Source: Beroe ovata
Lineage: Eukaryota > Ctenophora > Nuda > Beroida > Beroidae
Direction: 5' to 3'
Assembly (NCBI GenBank): GCA_946803715.1
Contig: CAMPET010000048.1
Coordinates: 83,266-97,566, forward strand
DNA length: 14,301 nucleotides
The position numbers and the translations under genes are program-made. Positions within the stretch are counted from its first letter, which is position 1. Each line of letters begins with the position of its first letter. Below, piece by piece: positions 8,001 through 14,218 of the stretch. Under the pieces are notes generated by a model. That model was not told where the DNA came from. It worked only from the letters and a program-made list of their open reading frames with translations, and made no database searches.

Positions 8001-11000
8001 TCGCCGCTCAAATGCGAAACGGTCGAGATAGAAATGAATAGTTTTTCGGAGGATCCATCGAATTCAACGCGGCGACTGCTGCTCGGTATTCAAGGAATGT
8101 CTTGTGCGACGTGTGTCAACGCTATTGAGACGAACGTGGGCAAAATGGAGGGGGTGAAGGCAATGAGGGTGAGTTTTCCCGAAATACCCACTTTAGGAAA
8201 GTTCGTACCGAGGTGTATTAATGTCATCTTGATGCTTGAAATCTTATTGGTGATGTTTTTACGAGTAGACTAAGGAACAGAAAGTCCCCATTGATAAGAA
8301 GAGGGCATTTCCTGTGTAACAAACACCTTAGCAATTCATGCGATCGTTTAGCGATCTTTTGTCCCTGCTAATTCCAATGATCGGTGGAGGGGAACATGTT
8401 TTATCAGGTACATCATTAATCTGCGCCTGGGTCATGAGAAAATTGATTTATCATGAATTTGAAATAATATTTAATGTTTGGATATTATACTGTAGTATAA
8501 AGTGTGAAAACTGTTGCAGTAAATGTCCATTAGAGATTTGCTGTATGGAGGAGTATACCTCACACTGTTAACATCACACTGTTAACATCACACTGTTAAC
8601 ATCACACTGTTAACACTGACACTGTTAACACTCGCTGTTAACACTCACACTGTTAACATCACACAGTTAACACTCACACAGTTAACACTCGCTGTTAACA
8701 ATCGCTGTTAACGCTCACTGTTAACACCCACACAGTTAACACTCACACTGTTAACACTCGCTGTTAACGATCGCTGTTAACATCAGATTGTTAACATCAC
8801 ACTGTTAACACCACACTGTTGACACCACACTGTTAACACCACACCGTTAACAGGTGAGTCTAGTCGGGGAGAAGGGAGAGGTGGAATATGACACTCGGGA
8901 GATCACAGCTAGTGAGATATCCGACAAGATCAACGCAATGGGATTTGTCTGCACAGTGATACAGGATGGAAAACAGTACGGTTACACTGAGGTTGGTGTC
9001 TACATTAATGCTTGTTTGACACCACTACTGACATTGATATCGCTTTACCTTGACATCAATTTACCGCTACACCATTTTTCCTTGACACCACTTTTGACTC
9101 GTTTAATCTCATCATGCTGAGACGTCTAATAGGATTTGACACACGCCACCTTCTTTTGACACATTCCATCACTCCTCACTTGAATTAACTGATCACATAC
9201 CCGGGAGTTCGTAACATTTGGCACCATTCTGTGAATTCCAACTCTAGCATTTGACACCACGTCGTCTTGTGCCCAGGTTACTGTCCACATCAGTGGAATG
9301 ACGTGCAGTTCCTGTACTAACAGTATTGAGAAGATGCTGTTAAACTTGGAGGGCGTCAAGACGGCATCAGTTGTACTTACCACTGAGATGGGTAAGTTAC
9401 CATGATAACGGTGTGTTGCATGGAAACGGTGTGTTACCAATTACCATGGTAACCGTTTGCTACCATGGTGAATTGATAACCAATCACCTCCTTCTCATTG
9501 AGTTGGCTAGGGGTAAGAGAAAATTATGATAATTGGGCGCCTGTTTTTAAGTCTTAACTACATATTTTCCAGTCAACTTTCGCATTCTGTCGTCAACTTA
9601 GCTCAAATAGCTAGGTAATTCCACATGTTTATAAAACAGATGCTGGCACGCAAAAACTCGTCATAAATATTATTCTCCGTCTATAGAACTAGGGTGATTA
9701 TTATGCTGAATAATTAATGAGCTGTCAACTAGCGTCTAATTATTGCCACCTAATTCGAGAATAGCCAGACTTTGTGAGTGACAAATACGTCACTGCCACA
9801 TAATTATGTCAAATACCTACCCTGTTCAATAAAATAAGGAAACGGTATATATAATGCTTTCTGTGGAAAAAATGCACCTGACAAGTTTAAATCCTTCGCA
9901 TTTTCTCCATCAAAATTCTAGGTGACCCACTGTTAAAAACATGGCCTGATTTGATTTCTGAGACGTGTACACTCTTGTCACTTCCCTACAGAGTATTGTT
10001 AGTATTGTGAACAAGGAAACATGTTAGCTAAACTTTACTAGCTTACAAGCATACTTTGGAGAGCCAATTATTCATATATTTTGCGTACATCGTACATCAT
10101 ACATATTACATACGCCGTGTACTTGACAACCATAAACAGTATACTGGAGTCCACTTTATATTATACACAGTCACAGTGGTATGCTTAACTGTCACAACTT
10201 TGATTCCAAATTGTCTCTGTGTCCCATGACGTCACTGACTGACATGAGAAATTTCTCGAAACATCGCTCCACGGAATTACCAAATCTTCGACAATTTGCT
10301 TCAAATTTACAAGTCGCAGCAGTAGCGGCCAAATTTTCGCCAACTTCTTATTGATTGATGGCGTCACGATAATCACGTGATAATCACATGATTATCACAT
10401 GATAATCACGTGATAATCACAAGGTAATCACATGATAATCACATGATAATCACAAGGTAATCACATGATAATAACCCTCTCCCCCACACAGGTAAGATTC
10501 AGTACGATAACAACGTTATCGGCGTCAGAACAATCCTCAAATCTATCAGAGATGCAGGATTCCAAGTTGAAATCCCCAGCAAGGTAAGCACGGAATTCTA
10601 GAAAAAAATCGATTTTTTGTCGACAATTTATCGATTATGATCGGTAATTAGAGTTGGATTTTCAATCGCCCTTGCCAATTTTATTTCGCTGGGATAGGAA
10701 AACAACTGACCTGACAGTGAAAAGATATTCTCTGTGCTCACTCATACTTAGTACTTACCTATTTAATATGCCATTGGTGAAGCCTTATTCTCTTATTCCT
10801 TGAAACTTGTCAAAAACGCCTATTATAATTTACAAAAAGCATACTCAAGACATGTCCTGATTAATTATCCCATATAAGGAATAACAACCTCCACAGGACA
10901 CGCGTCAGGAAGCACTTTCGCATCGCAAGACAATCAACTCATGGCGAATGACGTTCATACTCTGTCTCATGCTGGTAGTACCCAGTATGATCATCATGTA

Positions 11001-13872
11001 CACAGTTTCACCGATGCGGGATATTGTGACGGGTCTAAAGTTGAGGAGTTTCCTTTTCTTCCTACTTGCTACACCCGGACAGGTGGGAGTGAGAGATGGG
11101 CGGGTTTTGCCCGCGGGTTGAGAATGGGAAGTGTGAAATGGCGGGTTTCCCGCGGGTTACTGAGGAAGTGGGGAATGACGGGTTTTTTAATCAAGCGAGT
11201 ATAACTTGCTGGATACTCAATATACTCAATTACTTAAGTACTTATTGAGTCAATAAGTACTAAAGTAATTGAATGTCAATCGTCAACCTCTTTCTCTCAC
11301 AGTACATCGGTGGTAGGAAGTTCTTTGTGACCGCCTGGAAGAGTGTGGTACACAGGTCAGCCAACATGGACGTGCTCATTTCTATCGGCGGTCTGGTCAG
11401 CTATCTGTACTCTGTTGCTGTCATGTTGTACGCGCTCCTCACCCTCAAAACTGAGCCCGTCGAGGTGCGTACTGGAGTTAGACTCTGGCAGGGCCTGACA
11501 GGCAGGCTCAGGGGTCAATATGTAGGGGGTGTCGGCAGGGGGTCTAGGGTTCAGCTGCTGAGGTCAGTAGGGAATCAGTAGAACAGTAGAGGTTCGGCAG
11601 GGGGTCAGCTAGGGCCACTAGGGGAGTTAGGGGGGTTAGCAGAGGGGAGTTTCTGCGGAAGAACCAGTCAGTGTTCCGTAGCGCATGAATAGTCTGCGCG
11701 TAAACAGTTTTATGAATAATCATGCGAATAATTTTTAATCTAATATAACGAATAAATGCGATAAGATAAGTCCTAAAACTTCCTAAAACTCGAATGTTAT
11801 GGGCTATGACAGTGGAATTCGAATCGCATATTAATCCTTAATCAATTTAAGTCGAAGTTTATTAATCTGTGATAATTGTTGTTAATTTTGCAATGGGAAC
11901 ATGGAGGTGGGAAGATGCAGCTGTGCATGAATTGTGAAATATTGGGCCAATTTGGGAGCTGGGACCGTTTTGAACTTTTGCCAATGACGATTATTCCCAG
12001 GTATTTTTCGAGACATCGTTGATGCTGTACACCTTTGTAAGCCTGGGACGGTGGATAGAAAACATTGCTAAAGGTAAGAAGACCCTATTTATAGTTTTCT
12101 ATCCCAGATTTTTGATTGATTACTGAATACCCTTTGATCCATTCCACGTCGTGAATTAGGATCAACACTAGGACCGGATTTTTTATATTGAAAGTATTTG
12201 AAACACTGAAATTTCCTGCAACTTCGTTATGGTTTTGAATCAAACTCTATTCCCACTCTAAACAGAATTTTTCCCTGCTGTGACGTGGAAATAAGGAATC
12301 CTGGAGTTTGTTAAACTTCCTTGGAAACAGCTGGTCATATATACCATCTGGCATCTGGCATACCATTGTGCATAGTTTTCATATAATAATTAAAATCTAC
12401 AAAATAGCTCGAACAATATACCCGGCCTTTCTCAAATTTCAAAATTCCTAGATTCCACGGAATTTTGTACAGTTGCTCTGTTATACCTAGTTTGATAATA
12501 TTTGGCAGTTGATTAGGAACAAGTTAGGTTCTGATTTGAAACAAACAGATTTGATTTACTACATTTTAGATAAGAGGGACGAAATTCTGCCCGTAAGACG
12601 TGTTCTTTGCCACGTACCAAAGTATATACTGACACTCTCTGTAAGTCTGTAGATCCATGATAATATTGCCCTGAAACCCACCATAACGCCAGAAATTGCT
12701 GTTTTTGTTGCTACAGCGGACTTCAGGGTAATATGGGTCTACAGCTAAGAGTGTGAATTTCATTTCTCTGGGAGGTTAACAGCCATTTCTGCGAAGTGGG
12801 ATCTCATGTTACCAGAACTTTGAACTTTCTGTCAATTTATCAATTAGCGATACAACAGATAACGGAACTTTCGGTTTTCCTACGCGTGATGAGAGCAGGA
12901 AATGCTGTAGACACGTGTACAATAATAACTGTTCAGTATCTCTTGTGGGCTGTAAGTACTTAGGTTCTAGAGAAGTTACACTCTTGGCCAACGTGGCATC
13001 ATGTGCAACTGTTTGATTGTTTCATGATAAGTGGAAATAATATAAGTATTTGGGAACGACTTTAGGAAAAAAGGTTAACATACACAATACACATGATACG
13101 TGTCAGTGGTTACAAGTGATCGAGTGTTACCATTCAAACTACCACGTTACAAAGTTACCACGTCACCACGTTACCAAGTTACCACGTTACCACGTTACCA
13201 AATTACCACGCTACTGCGTTACCAAGTTACCAAGTTACCACGTTACCATGTTACCAAGGTACCACATTACCACGTTACCATGTTACCACGTTACCAAGTT
13301 ACCACGTTACCAAGTTACCACGTTACCATGTTACCAAGTTACCACGTTACCACGTTACCATATTGCTCTCCCCAGGCCAGACATCGGCAGCACTCTCGAC
13401 ACTACTATCAATGCAAGCTCACAGCGCTAAGATAGTGACTCTGCAGGAGGGAACATTTGATGTGGTCTCGGAGGAAACTATCGACTTGGATTATGTGGAA
13501 AAGGGAGATATTGTCAAGGTAATTAGTAACGAAATTAGCTGCTAATTGGTCAATTGAGCGGATATGAGTTATTGAATGAGTGGTAGTTAATCTTCATTGA
13601 TTCATTCATTCTTTTGTGGCGCAAGACGGAAATTAACCAATTTTTATCGAAAAAGGAGATAAATAAAATGACACCCTATTACCATAAAAGGAATAATCAG
13701 ATGTAACCATGACAACACACGCACACAGATCATCCCCGGAGCTAAGATCCCAGTTGACGGGGAAGTGATATTTGGGAAGAGTGCAGTGAACGAATCCATG
13801 TTGACGGGAGAAAGTATGCCTGTCAAGAAGGAGACGGGGAGTACCGTCATGGGTGGAACTATCAATGCTCAG
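1864..13872 (+). CDS. ATP7: Copper-transporting P1B-type ATPase, ATP7A/B family, 22 exons, 3' end outside window
   Basis: The exons listed separately join with matched phases into 952 codons without an internal stop. Order in the protein: psi1 (1-60), HMA1 (about 61-128, Cys72/Cys75), psi2 (about 129-185), HMA2 (about 186-258, Cys199/Cys202), HMA3 (about 274-338, Cys284/Cys287), a Thr/Ala/Pro-rich linker (338-388), HMA4 (about 389-462, Cys399/Cys402), psi3 (about 466-540), HMA5 (about 570-645, Cys580/Cys583), HMA6 (648-716, Cys657/Cys660), membrane segments 1-4 (about 732-752, 766-788, 802-824, 833-850) and actuator domain (from about 853) with TGE at 930-932. By family knowledge it pumps Cu(I) into the secretory pathway or out of the cell, loaded by an Atox1-type chaperone. 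The CPC motif, DKTG and ATP-binding domain must lie downstream. The N terminus is uncertain: ATG 1864 may be the start, or exon 1 may begin at 1862 after an upstream exon. Vertebrate ATP7A/B have six HMA domains; this protein shows six canonical plus three Cys-less folds. Confidence 0.9.
2102..2168 (+). CDS. ATP7: Exon 2: end of psi1, start of HMA1 (GMTCFR)
   Basis: After acceptor ATTTCAG the frame reads [23 protein letters not shown]. It thus completes the last helix of psi1 and enters the first strand and metal loop of HMA1. The donor TTCAG|GTAAAT is phase 2 and falls inside the metal-binding motif, between the Arg and the second Cys. Intron 1 is only 84 bp. Confidence 0.8.
2246..2406 (+). 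CDS. ATP7: Exon 3: remainder of HMA1
   Basis: After acceptor TTTTCCAG the frame continues with [31 protein letters not shown] and [11 protein letters not shown], a complete HMA tail whose second Cys completes CFRC. The 3' end is uncertain. A weak phase-1 donor GCTA|GTGTAG at 2406/2407 joins in phase to exon 4. If unspliced, the frame reads four more codons (SVEC) and stops at TGA 2418-2420. Confidence 0.75.
2407..2842. other. Intron 3 (or intergenic gap), nothing recognised
   Basis: This AT-rich sequence has no coding signal. If the short-product model is right, it would include a 3'UTR, but I see no canonical AATAAA or ATTAAA, only AATAAG near 2679. The proposed acceptor at its right end (GAAGAG) lacks a pyrimidine tract, which makes this the least secure junction in the gene. 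Confidence 0.4.
2843..2914 (+). CDS. ATP7: Exon 4: first half of Cys-less fold psi2
   Basis: The frame reads [23 protein letters not shown] from CTC 2845. The strand DVTVYTF and following loop match KVSVYSF of exon 1 position for position. The donor ACAG|GTTTTT is phase 1. An in-frame TGA at 2836 precedes ATG 2848, so this ATG could alternatively initiate a protein. The acceptor AG at 2841-2842 is weak. Confidence 0.55.
3005..3085 (+). CDS. ATP7: Exon 5: second half of psi2
   Basis: After the strong acceptor CTTTTTTTCAG the frame reads [22 protein letters not shown], then [15 protein letters not shown] aligns with [11 protein letters not shown] of psi1, and the distance from this Ser-Phe to the next GMxC is 27 residues in both copies. 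The donor CTAG|GTACTA is phase 1. Exons 4+5 total 153 bp, nearly matching the 156 bp of exon 1, also with phase-1 borders. Confidence 0.75.
   Translation, partial: RMILYASLKSLAKLSKSLLPHLFPLS
3217..3343 (+). CDS. ATP7: Exon 6: HMA2 with GMSCQRC
   Basis: After acceptor GCCAG the frame reads [20 protein letters not shown], then [21 protein letters not shown]. This ends psi2 and gives the first strand, metal loop (Cys199/Cys202), first helix and second strand of HMA2. The donor ATCAG|GTAATT is phase 2. Sequence after the metal loop closely follows HMA1 (CVxAISxxVxxLP). Confidence 0.88.
3344..3655. other. Intron 6, nothing recognised
   Basis: This 312-bp intron has no other feature. It ends in a good pyrimidine tract (TTTCTCATCTTTTATCCCAG). 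Several earlier CAGs could be mistaken for the acceptor, but only the one at 3654-3655 restores the HMA alignment. Confidence 0.7.
3656..3788 (+). CDS. ATP7: Exon 7: C-terminal half of HMA2
   Basis: Joined to exon 6 through an Arg codon, it reads [31 protein letters not shown] and a short linker, [10 protein letters not shown]. It matches the end of HMA1 ([11 protein letters not shown]). The donor ACAG|GTATCT is phase 0. Confidence 0.88.
4017..4097 (+). CDS. ATP7: Exon 8: start of HMA3 (GMTCHRC)
   Basis: Acceptor TTTTTCCCTCCAG. The frame reads [19 protein letters not shown], then HRCVNKIE, ending at GAG|GTTAGC in phase 0. Cys284 and Cys287 form the copper site. As in HMA1 and HMA2, the second variable position is Arg. 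Confidence 0.92.
4340..4476 (+). CDS. ATP7: Exon 9: rest of HMA3
   Basis: After acceptor TTATCCTCAG the frame reads [40 protein letters not shown]. This is textbook HMA: helix, VxSVxVSL strand, xARVxH strand, second helix. The donor TTCAG|GTAACA is phase 2. Confidence 0.92.
4477..4885. other. Intron 9, nothing recognised
   Basis: A 409-bp AT-rich intron. I see no gene, tandem repeat or strong inverted repeat. Confidence 0.75.
4886..5135 (+). CDS. ATP7: Exon 10: low-complexity linker and start of HMA4 (GMTCQSC)
   Basis: The longest exon seen (250 bp). Its first part encodes a Thr/Ala/Ser/Pro-rich linker of about 50 residues ([27 protein letters not shown]), probably disordered, and is distinctly more C-rich than neighbouring DNA. 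The second part reads [16 protein letters not shown] and [19 protein letters not shown]. The donor GAG|GTGAGG is phase 0. This linker divides the CxRC domains 1-3 from the CxSC/CxTC domains 4-6. Confidence 0.92.
5136..5588. other. Intron 10 with a 41-bp inverted repeat
   Basis: A 453-bp intron. Arms GAACAGGTGT (5500-5509) and ACACCTGTTC (5531-5540) are perfectly complementary, with an inner CACG/CGTG pair (5510-5513, 5525-5528), giving a 14-bp stem. Two further ACACCTGTC/AGGTGTC motifs follow, the last overlapping the acceptor CTTAG|GTGTC. Confidence 0.65.
5589..5721 (+). CDS. ATP7: Exon 11: rest of HMA4
   Basis: Acceptor TGTCACTTAG. The frame reads [44 protein letters not shown], the second half of an HMA domain with the usual VSL..A.V.Y and I..LGF pattern. 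The donor AAGG|GTATGT is phase 1. Confidence 0.9.
5933..6049 (+). CDS. ATP7: Exon 12: first half of Cys-less fold psi3
   Basis: Acceptor CGGCACTTCAG, phase 1. The frame reads [38 protein letters not shown]. It starts like psi1 and psi2 (MKIYIS / MKVSVY / MDVTVY) and has no CxxC. The donor ATAG|GTGAGC is phase 1. Confidence 0.75.
6505..6631. repeat. G-rich dispersed repeat, copy 2, with G-quadruplex potential
   Basis: G runs of 5, 6, 6, 5 and 4 bases (6506-6510, 6517-6522, 6528-6533, 6540-6544, 6551-6554) are separated by 5-7 bases, an excellent G-quadruplex motif on the transcribed RNA sense strand. The GGGTCATTGATATA core shared with copy 1 (703-748) follows at 6585-6631. Confidence 0.7.
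6916..7106. repeat. GT-rich zone with a TG microsatellite
   Basis: A GT-rich region includes GGGTGGGTGGG at 6950-6960 and CTCCCTCCCTCC near 6981-6994, then an interrupted (TG)n with TGAG variants at 7038-7106. Long TG runs can adopt Z-DNA. No coding content. Confidence 0.85.
7774..7889 (+). CDS. ATP7: Exon 13: second half of psi3
   Basis: The acceptor TCGTCAG joins the G left by exon 12 to give Gly. The frame reads [46 protein letters not shown] and the following helix parallel KVVKVCS and the psi1 helix. The donor CCA|GTGAGA is phase 0. The acceptor pyrimidine tract is modest. Confidence 0.7.
7995..8168 (+). CDS. ATP7: Exon 14: start of HMA5 (GMSCATC)
   Basis: Acceptor TTTTATCAG. A short linker ([20 protein letters not shown]) is followed by [15 protein letters not shown] and [18 protein letters not shown]. 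Cys580 and Cys583 form the copper site. The donor AGG|GTGAGT is phase 0, at the same position in the fold as the intron splitting HMA4. Confidence 0.93.
8169..8560. other. Intron 14, non-repetitive part
   Basis: No gene recognised in the first 390 bp; the open frame at 8338-8571 lacks any domain. The rest of the intron is the minisatellite described next. Confidence 0.7.
8561..8853. repeat. GTTAAC minisatellite forming the 3' splice site of intron 14
   Basis: About 21 units of a 10-15 bp repeat (typical CACACTGTTAACAT) run unbroken to the acceptor. I count 20 GTTAAC and one GTTGAC. Most units contain TGTTAAC, which fits the branch-point consensus YNYTRAY. There is no conventional pyrimidine tract, and the last unit ends TTAACAG, supplying the acceptor AG. 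From about 8787 to the acceptor no other AG occurs. Confidence 0.9.
8854..8991 (+). CDS. ATP7: Exon 15: rest of HMA5
   Basis: The frame reads [46 protein letters not shown]. This is the second half of HMA5, with the VSL..xxGEVEYD and I..MGF pattern typical of ATP7 proteins. The GTG joins exon 14 in phase 0. The donor GAG|GTTGGT is somewhat weak. Confidence 0.92.
9015..9260. repeat. Scattered TTTGACACCAC motifs in intron 15
   Basis: TTTGACACCAC or close variants occur at 9015-9025, 9081-9091, 9135-9144, 9155-9163 and 9250-9260. They resemble the GTTGACACCAC variant unit of the minisatellite on the other side of exon 15, and may be decayed relatives of it. Confidence 0.45.
9277..9391 (+). CDS. 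ATP7: Exon 16: start of HMA6 (GMTCSSC)
   Basis: Acceptor TTGTGCCCAG. The frame reads [38 protein letters not shown]. Cys657 and Cys660 form the last copper site before the membrane, the position that in the family is most directly involved in delivery to the pump. The donor ATGG|GTAAGT is phase 1. Confidence 0.95.
9392..10367. other. Intron 16, non-repetitive part
   Basis: No gene recognised in this 976-bp part of the 1.1-kb intron. Near the donor there is an imperfect inverted repeat around TTACCATGGTAA (9441-9452). A perfect CRE octamer TGACGTCA is at 10227-10234. The 63-codon minus-strand frame at 10185-10376 has no recognisable domain. Confidence 0.65.
10368..10477. repeat. 11-bp minisatellite GATAATCACAT, ten units
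   Basis: Ten units in perfect 11-bp register (GATAATCACAT with GT, AA and GG variants) end 14 bp before the acceptor AG at 10490-10491, leaving only CTCTCCCCCACACAG as pyrimidine tract. Some unit junctions create CACGTG. Confidence 0.92.
10492..10583 (+). CDS. ATP7: Exon 17: rest of HMA6
   Basis: Joined through a Gly codon, it reads [30 protein letters not shown]. This closes HMA6 with the xxIQYD strand and IRDAGF ending. The donor AAG|GTAAGC is a strong match, phase 0. Confidence 0.95.
10584..10896. other. Intron 17, nothing but a short palindrome
   Basis: A 313-bp AT-rich intron. A 16-bp self-complementary tract centred on ATCGAT (10603-10618) is present. No gene seen. Confidence 0.75.
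10897..11082 (+). CDS. ATP7: Exon 18: membrane segments 1 and 2 (part)
   Basis: Acceptor ACCTCCACAG. The frame starts [19 protein letters not shown], then [16 protein letters not shown] (segment 1), a loop, and [14 protein letters not shown] (start of segment 2). The basic juxtamembrane stretch and Pro within segment 1 match P1B ATPases of the ATP7 type. The donor CAG|GTGGGA is phase 0. Confidence 0.93.
11083..11302. other. Intron 18 with GGCGGGTTT duplications and a large palindrome
   Basis: Two copies of GCGGGTTTT/C..CCCGCGGGTT (about 11099-11119 and 11140-11158) form a short duplicated GC-rich motif. They are followed by a near-perfect palindrome (11226-11272) described separately. The acceptor is TCTTTCTCTCACAG. 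Confidence 0.7.
11226..11272. repeat. 47-bp near-perfect palindrome in intron 18
   Basis: Arms 11226-11248 and 11250-11272 are 23 bp each, with one mismatch and a single base between them. The right arm contains GTACTAAAGTAATTG, which is identical to 3086-3100 in intron 5. The palindrome ends 30 bp before the acceptor and includes TACTAAA, a branch-point-like sequence. Confidence 0.85.
11303..11464 (+). CDS. ATP7: Exon 19: segment 2 end, GG kink, HRSANMDVL, segment 3
   Basis: The frame reads [54 protein letters not shown]. The Gly-Gly (781-782) forms the amphipathic kink where the copper chaperone docks in P1B ATPases. HRSANMDVL is a near-diagnostic ATP7 signature, followed by membrane segment 3. 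The donor GAG|GTGCGT is phase 0. Confidence 0.97.
11465..12000. other. Intron 19 with G-rich array
   Basis: A 536-bp intron. Its first part is the G-rich array given separately. The rest (11656-12000) is AT-rich with no recognised feature and ends at acceptor GATTATTCCCAG. Confidence 0.75.
11509..11655. repeat. G-rich array, copy 3
   Basis: Irregular repeats of the GGGGGTCAGTAG theme with many runs of 3-6 G (for example 11511-11514, 11525-11529, 11538-11542, then five more runs from about 11610 to 11650). It resembles the heads of copies 1 and 2 but lacks their GATATA core. It has G-quadruplex potential on the RNA sense strand. Confidence 0.65.
12001..12073 (+). CDS. ATP7: Exon 20: membrane segment 4
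   Basis: The frame reads [25 protein letters not shown]. This is the FFxTxxMLxxFxxLGRWxExxAK segment that leads into the actuator domain in ATP7A/B. The donor AAAG|GTAAGA is phase 1, a strong match. Confidence 0.96.
12074..13142. other. Intron 20, non-repetitive part
   Basis: About 1.07 kb with no recognised gene or RNA. Minus-strand open frames at 12566-12763 and 12809-12991 have no domain content. The remainder of the intron is the 8-bp minisatellite. Confidence 0.75.
13143..13358. repeat. 8-bp minisatellite CACGTTAC, 27 units
   Basis: Exactly 27 units of 8 bp in unbroken register (CACGTTAC, CAAGTTAC, CATGTTAC and rarer variants), 216 bp in all. They end 17 bp before the acceptor of exon 21, leaving TATTGCTCTCCCCAG. 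Confidence 0.95.
13376..13518 (+). CDS. ATP7: Exon 21: start of actuator domain
   Basis: Joined through a Gly codon, it reads [48 protein letters not shown]. This matches the family pattern GKTSEAL.KL..LQ....T and the ...V..GDIVKV strand of the actuator domain. The donor AAG|GTAATT is phase 0. Confidence 0.96.
13729..13872 (+). CDS. ATP7: Exon 22: actuator domain with TGE
   Basis: The acceptor is CACACGCACACAG. The frame reads [51 protein letters not shown] (930-932) is the catalytic loop that drives dephosphorylation of the phospho-Asp intermediate. The residue before Glu-Ser is Asn where the family usually has Asp (DES). The donor CAG|GTAGGC is phase 0. The gene continues beyond the window. 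Confidence 0.97.
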
Positions 13873-14218
13873 GTAGGCGGCGGGGAGTAGGTGTGTCAAT
13901 TATACAAAATGAACAGATTGAACAGAATACAGAGAATGAACAGAATGAACAGAATGAACAAAGTGCGTACAATTGCATAGGTCTTAGCCGATCAATAACC
14001 AACTGGAACAAGAGTATACGTATACGTTACTTCTTCGGTACTTTTTCGTTGCGATAAATCGTCCTTTTAAATCAAAATATAATGACGACGATATAATGAG
14101 TGGGGATCCTTGTTCGTTCTAAGAAGTTGAGTACTGTTTTGGCGAGATTTTTCTACTAATTCAGTAAATCAAAATATACTTATCAACGAGACTCACATGT
14201 AACATAATGTCTCCCCAA
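13873..14218. repeat. Intron 22 with a 9-bp repeat
   Basis: Six 9-bp units (AATGAACAG and variants) occupy 13908-13961. The rest is AT-rich with no recognised feature. Confidence 0.75.

Noticed and set aside
8561-8853. CRISPR-like array
   Set aside because: Repeats are 10-15 bp, without unique spacers, inside a eukaryotic intron. This is a minisatellite.
9126-9440. 104-codon minus-strand frame
   Set aside because: Antisense of exon 16 (HMA6) and flanking intron, with no domain of its own.
13050-13435. Two overlapping repetitive frames of 126 and 111 codons
   Set aside because: They are translations of the 8-bp minisatellite, which stays open in several frames, and run into exon 21 in the wrong frame.
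13633-13899. Two minus-strand frames at the actuator exon
   Set aside because: They are antisense to exon 22, which has clear P-type ATPase motifs on the + strand.
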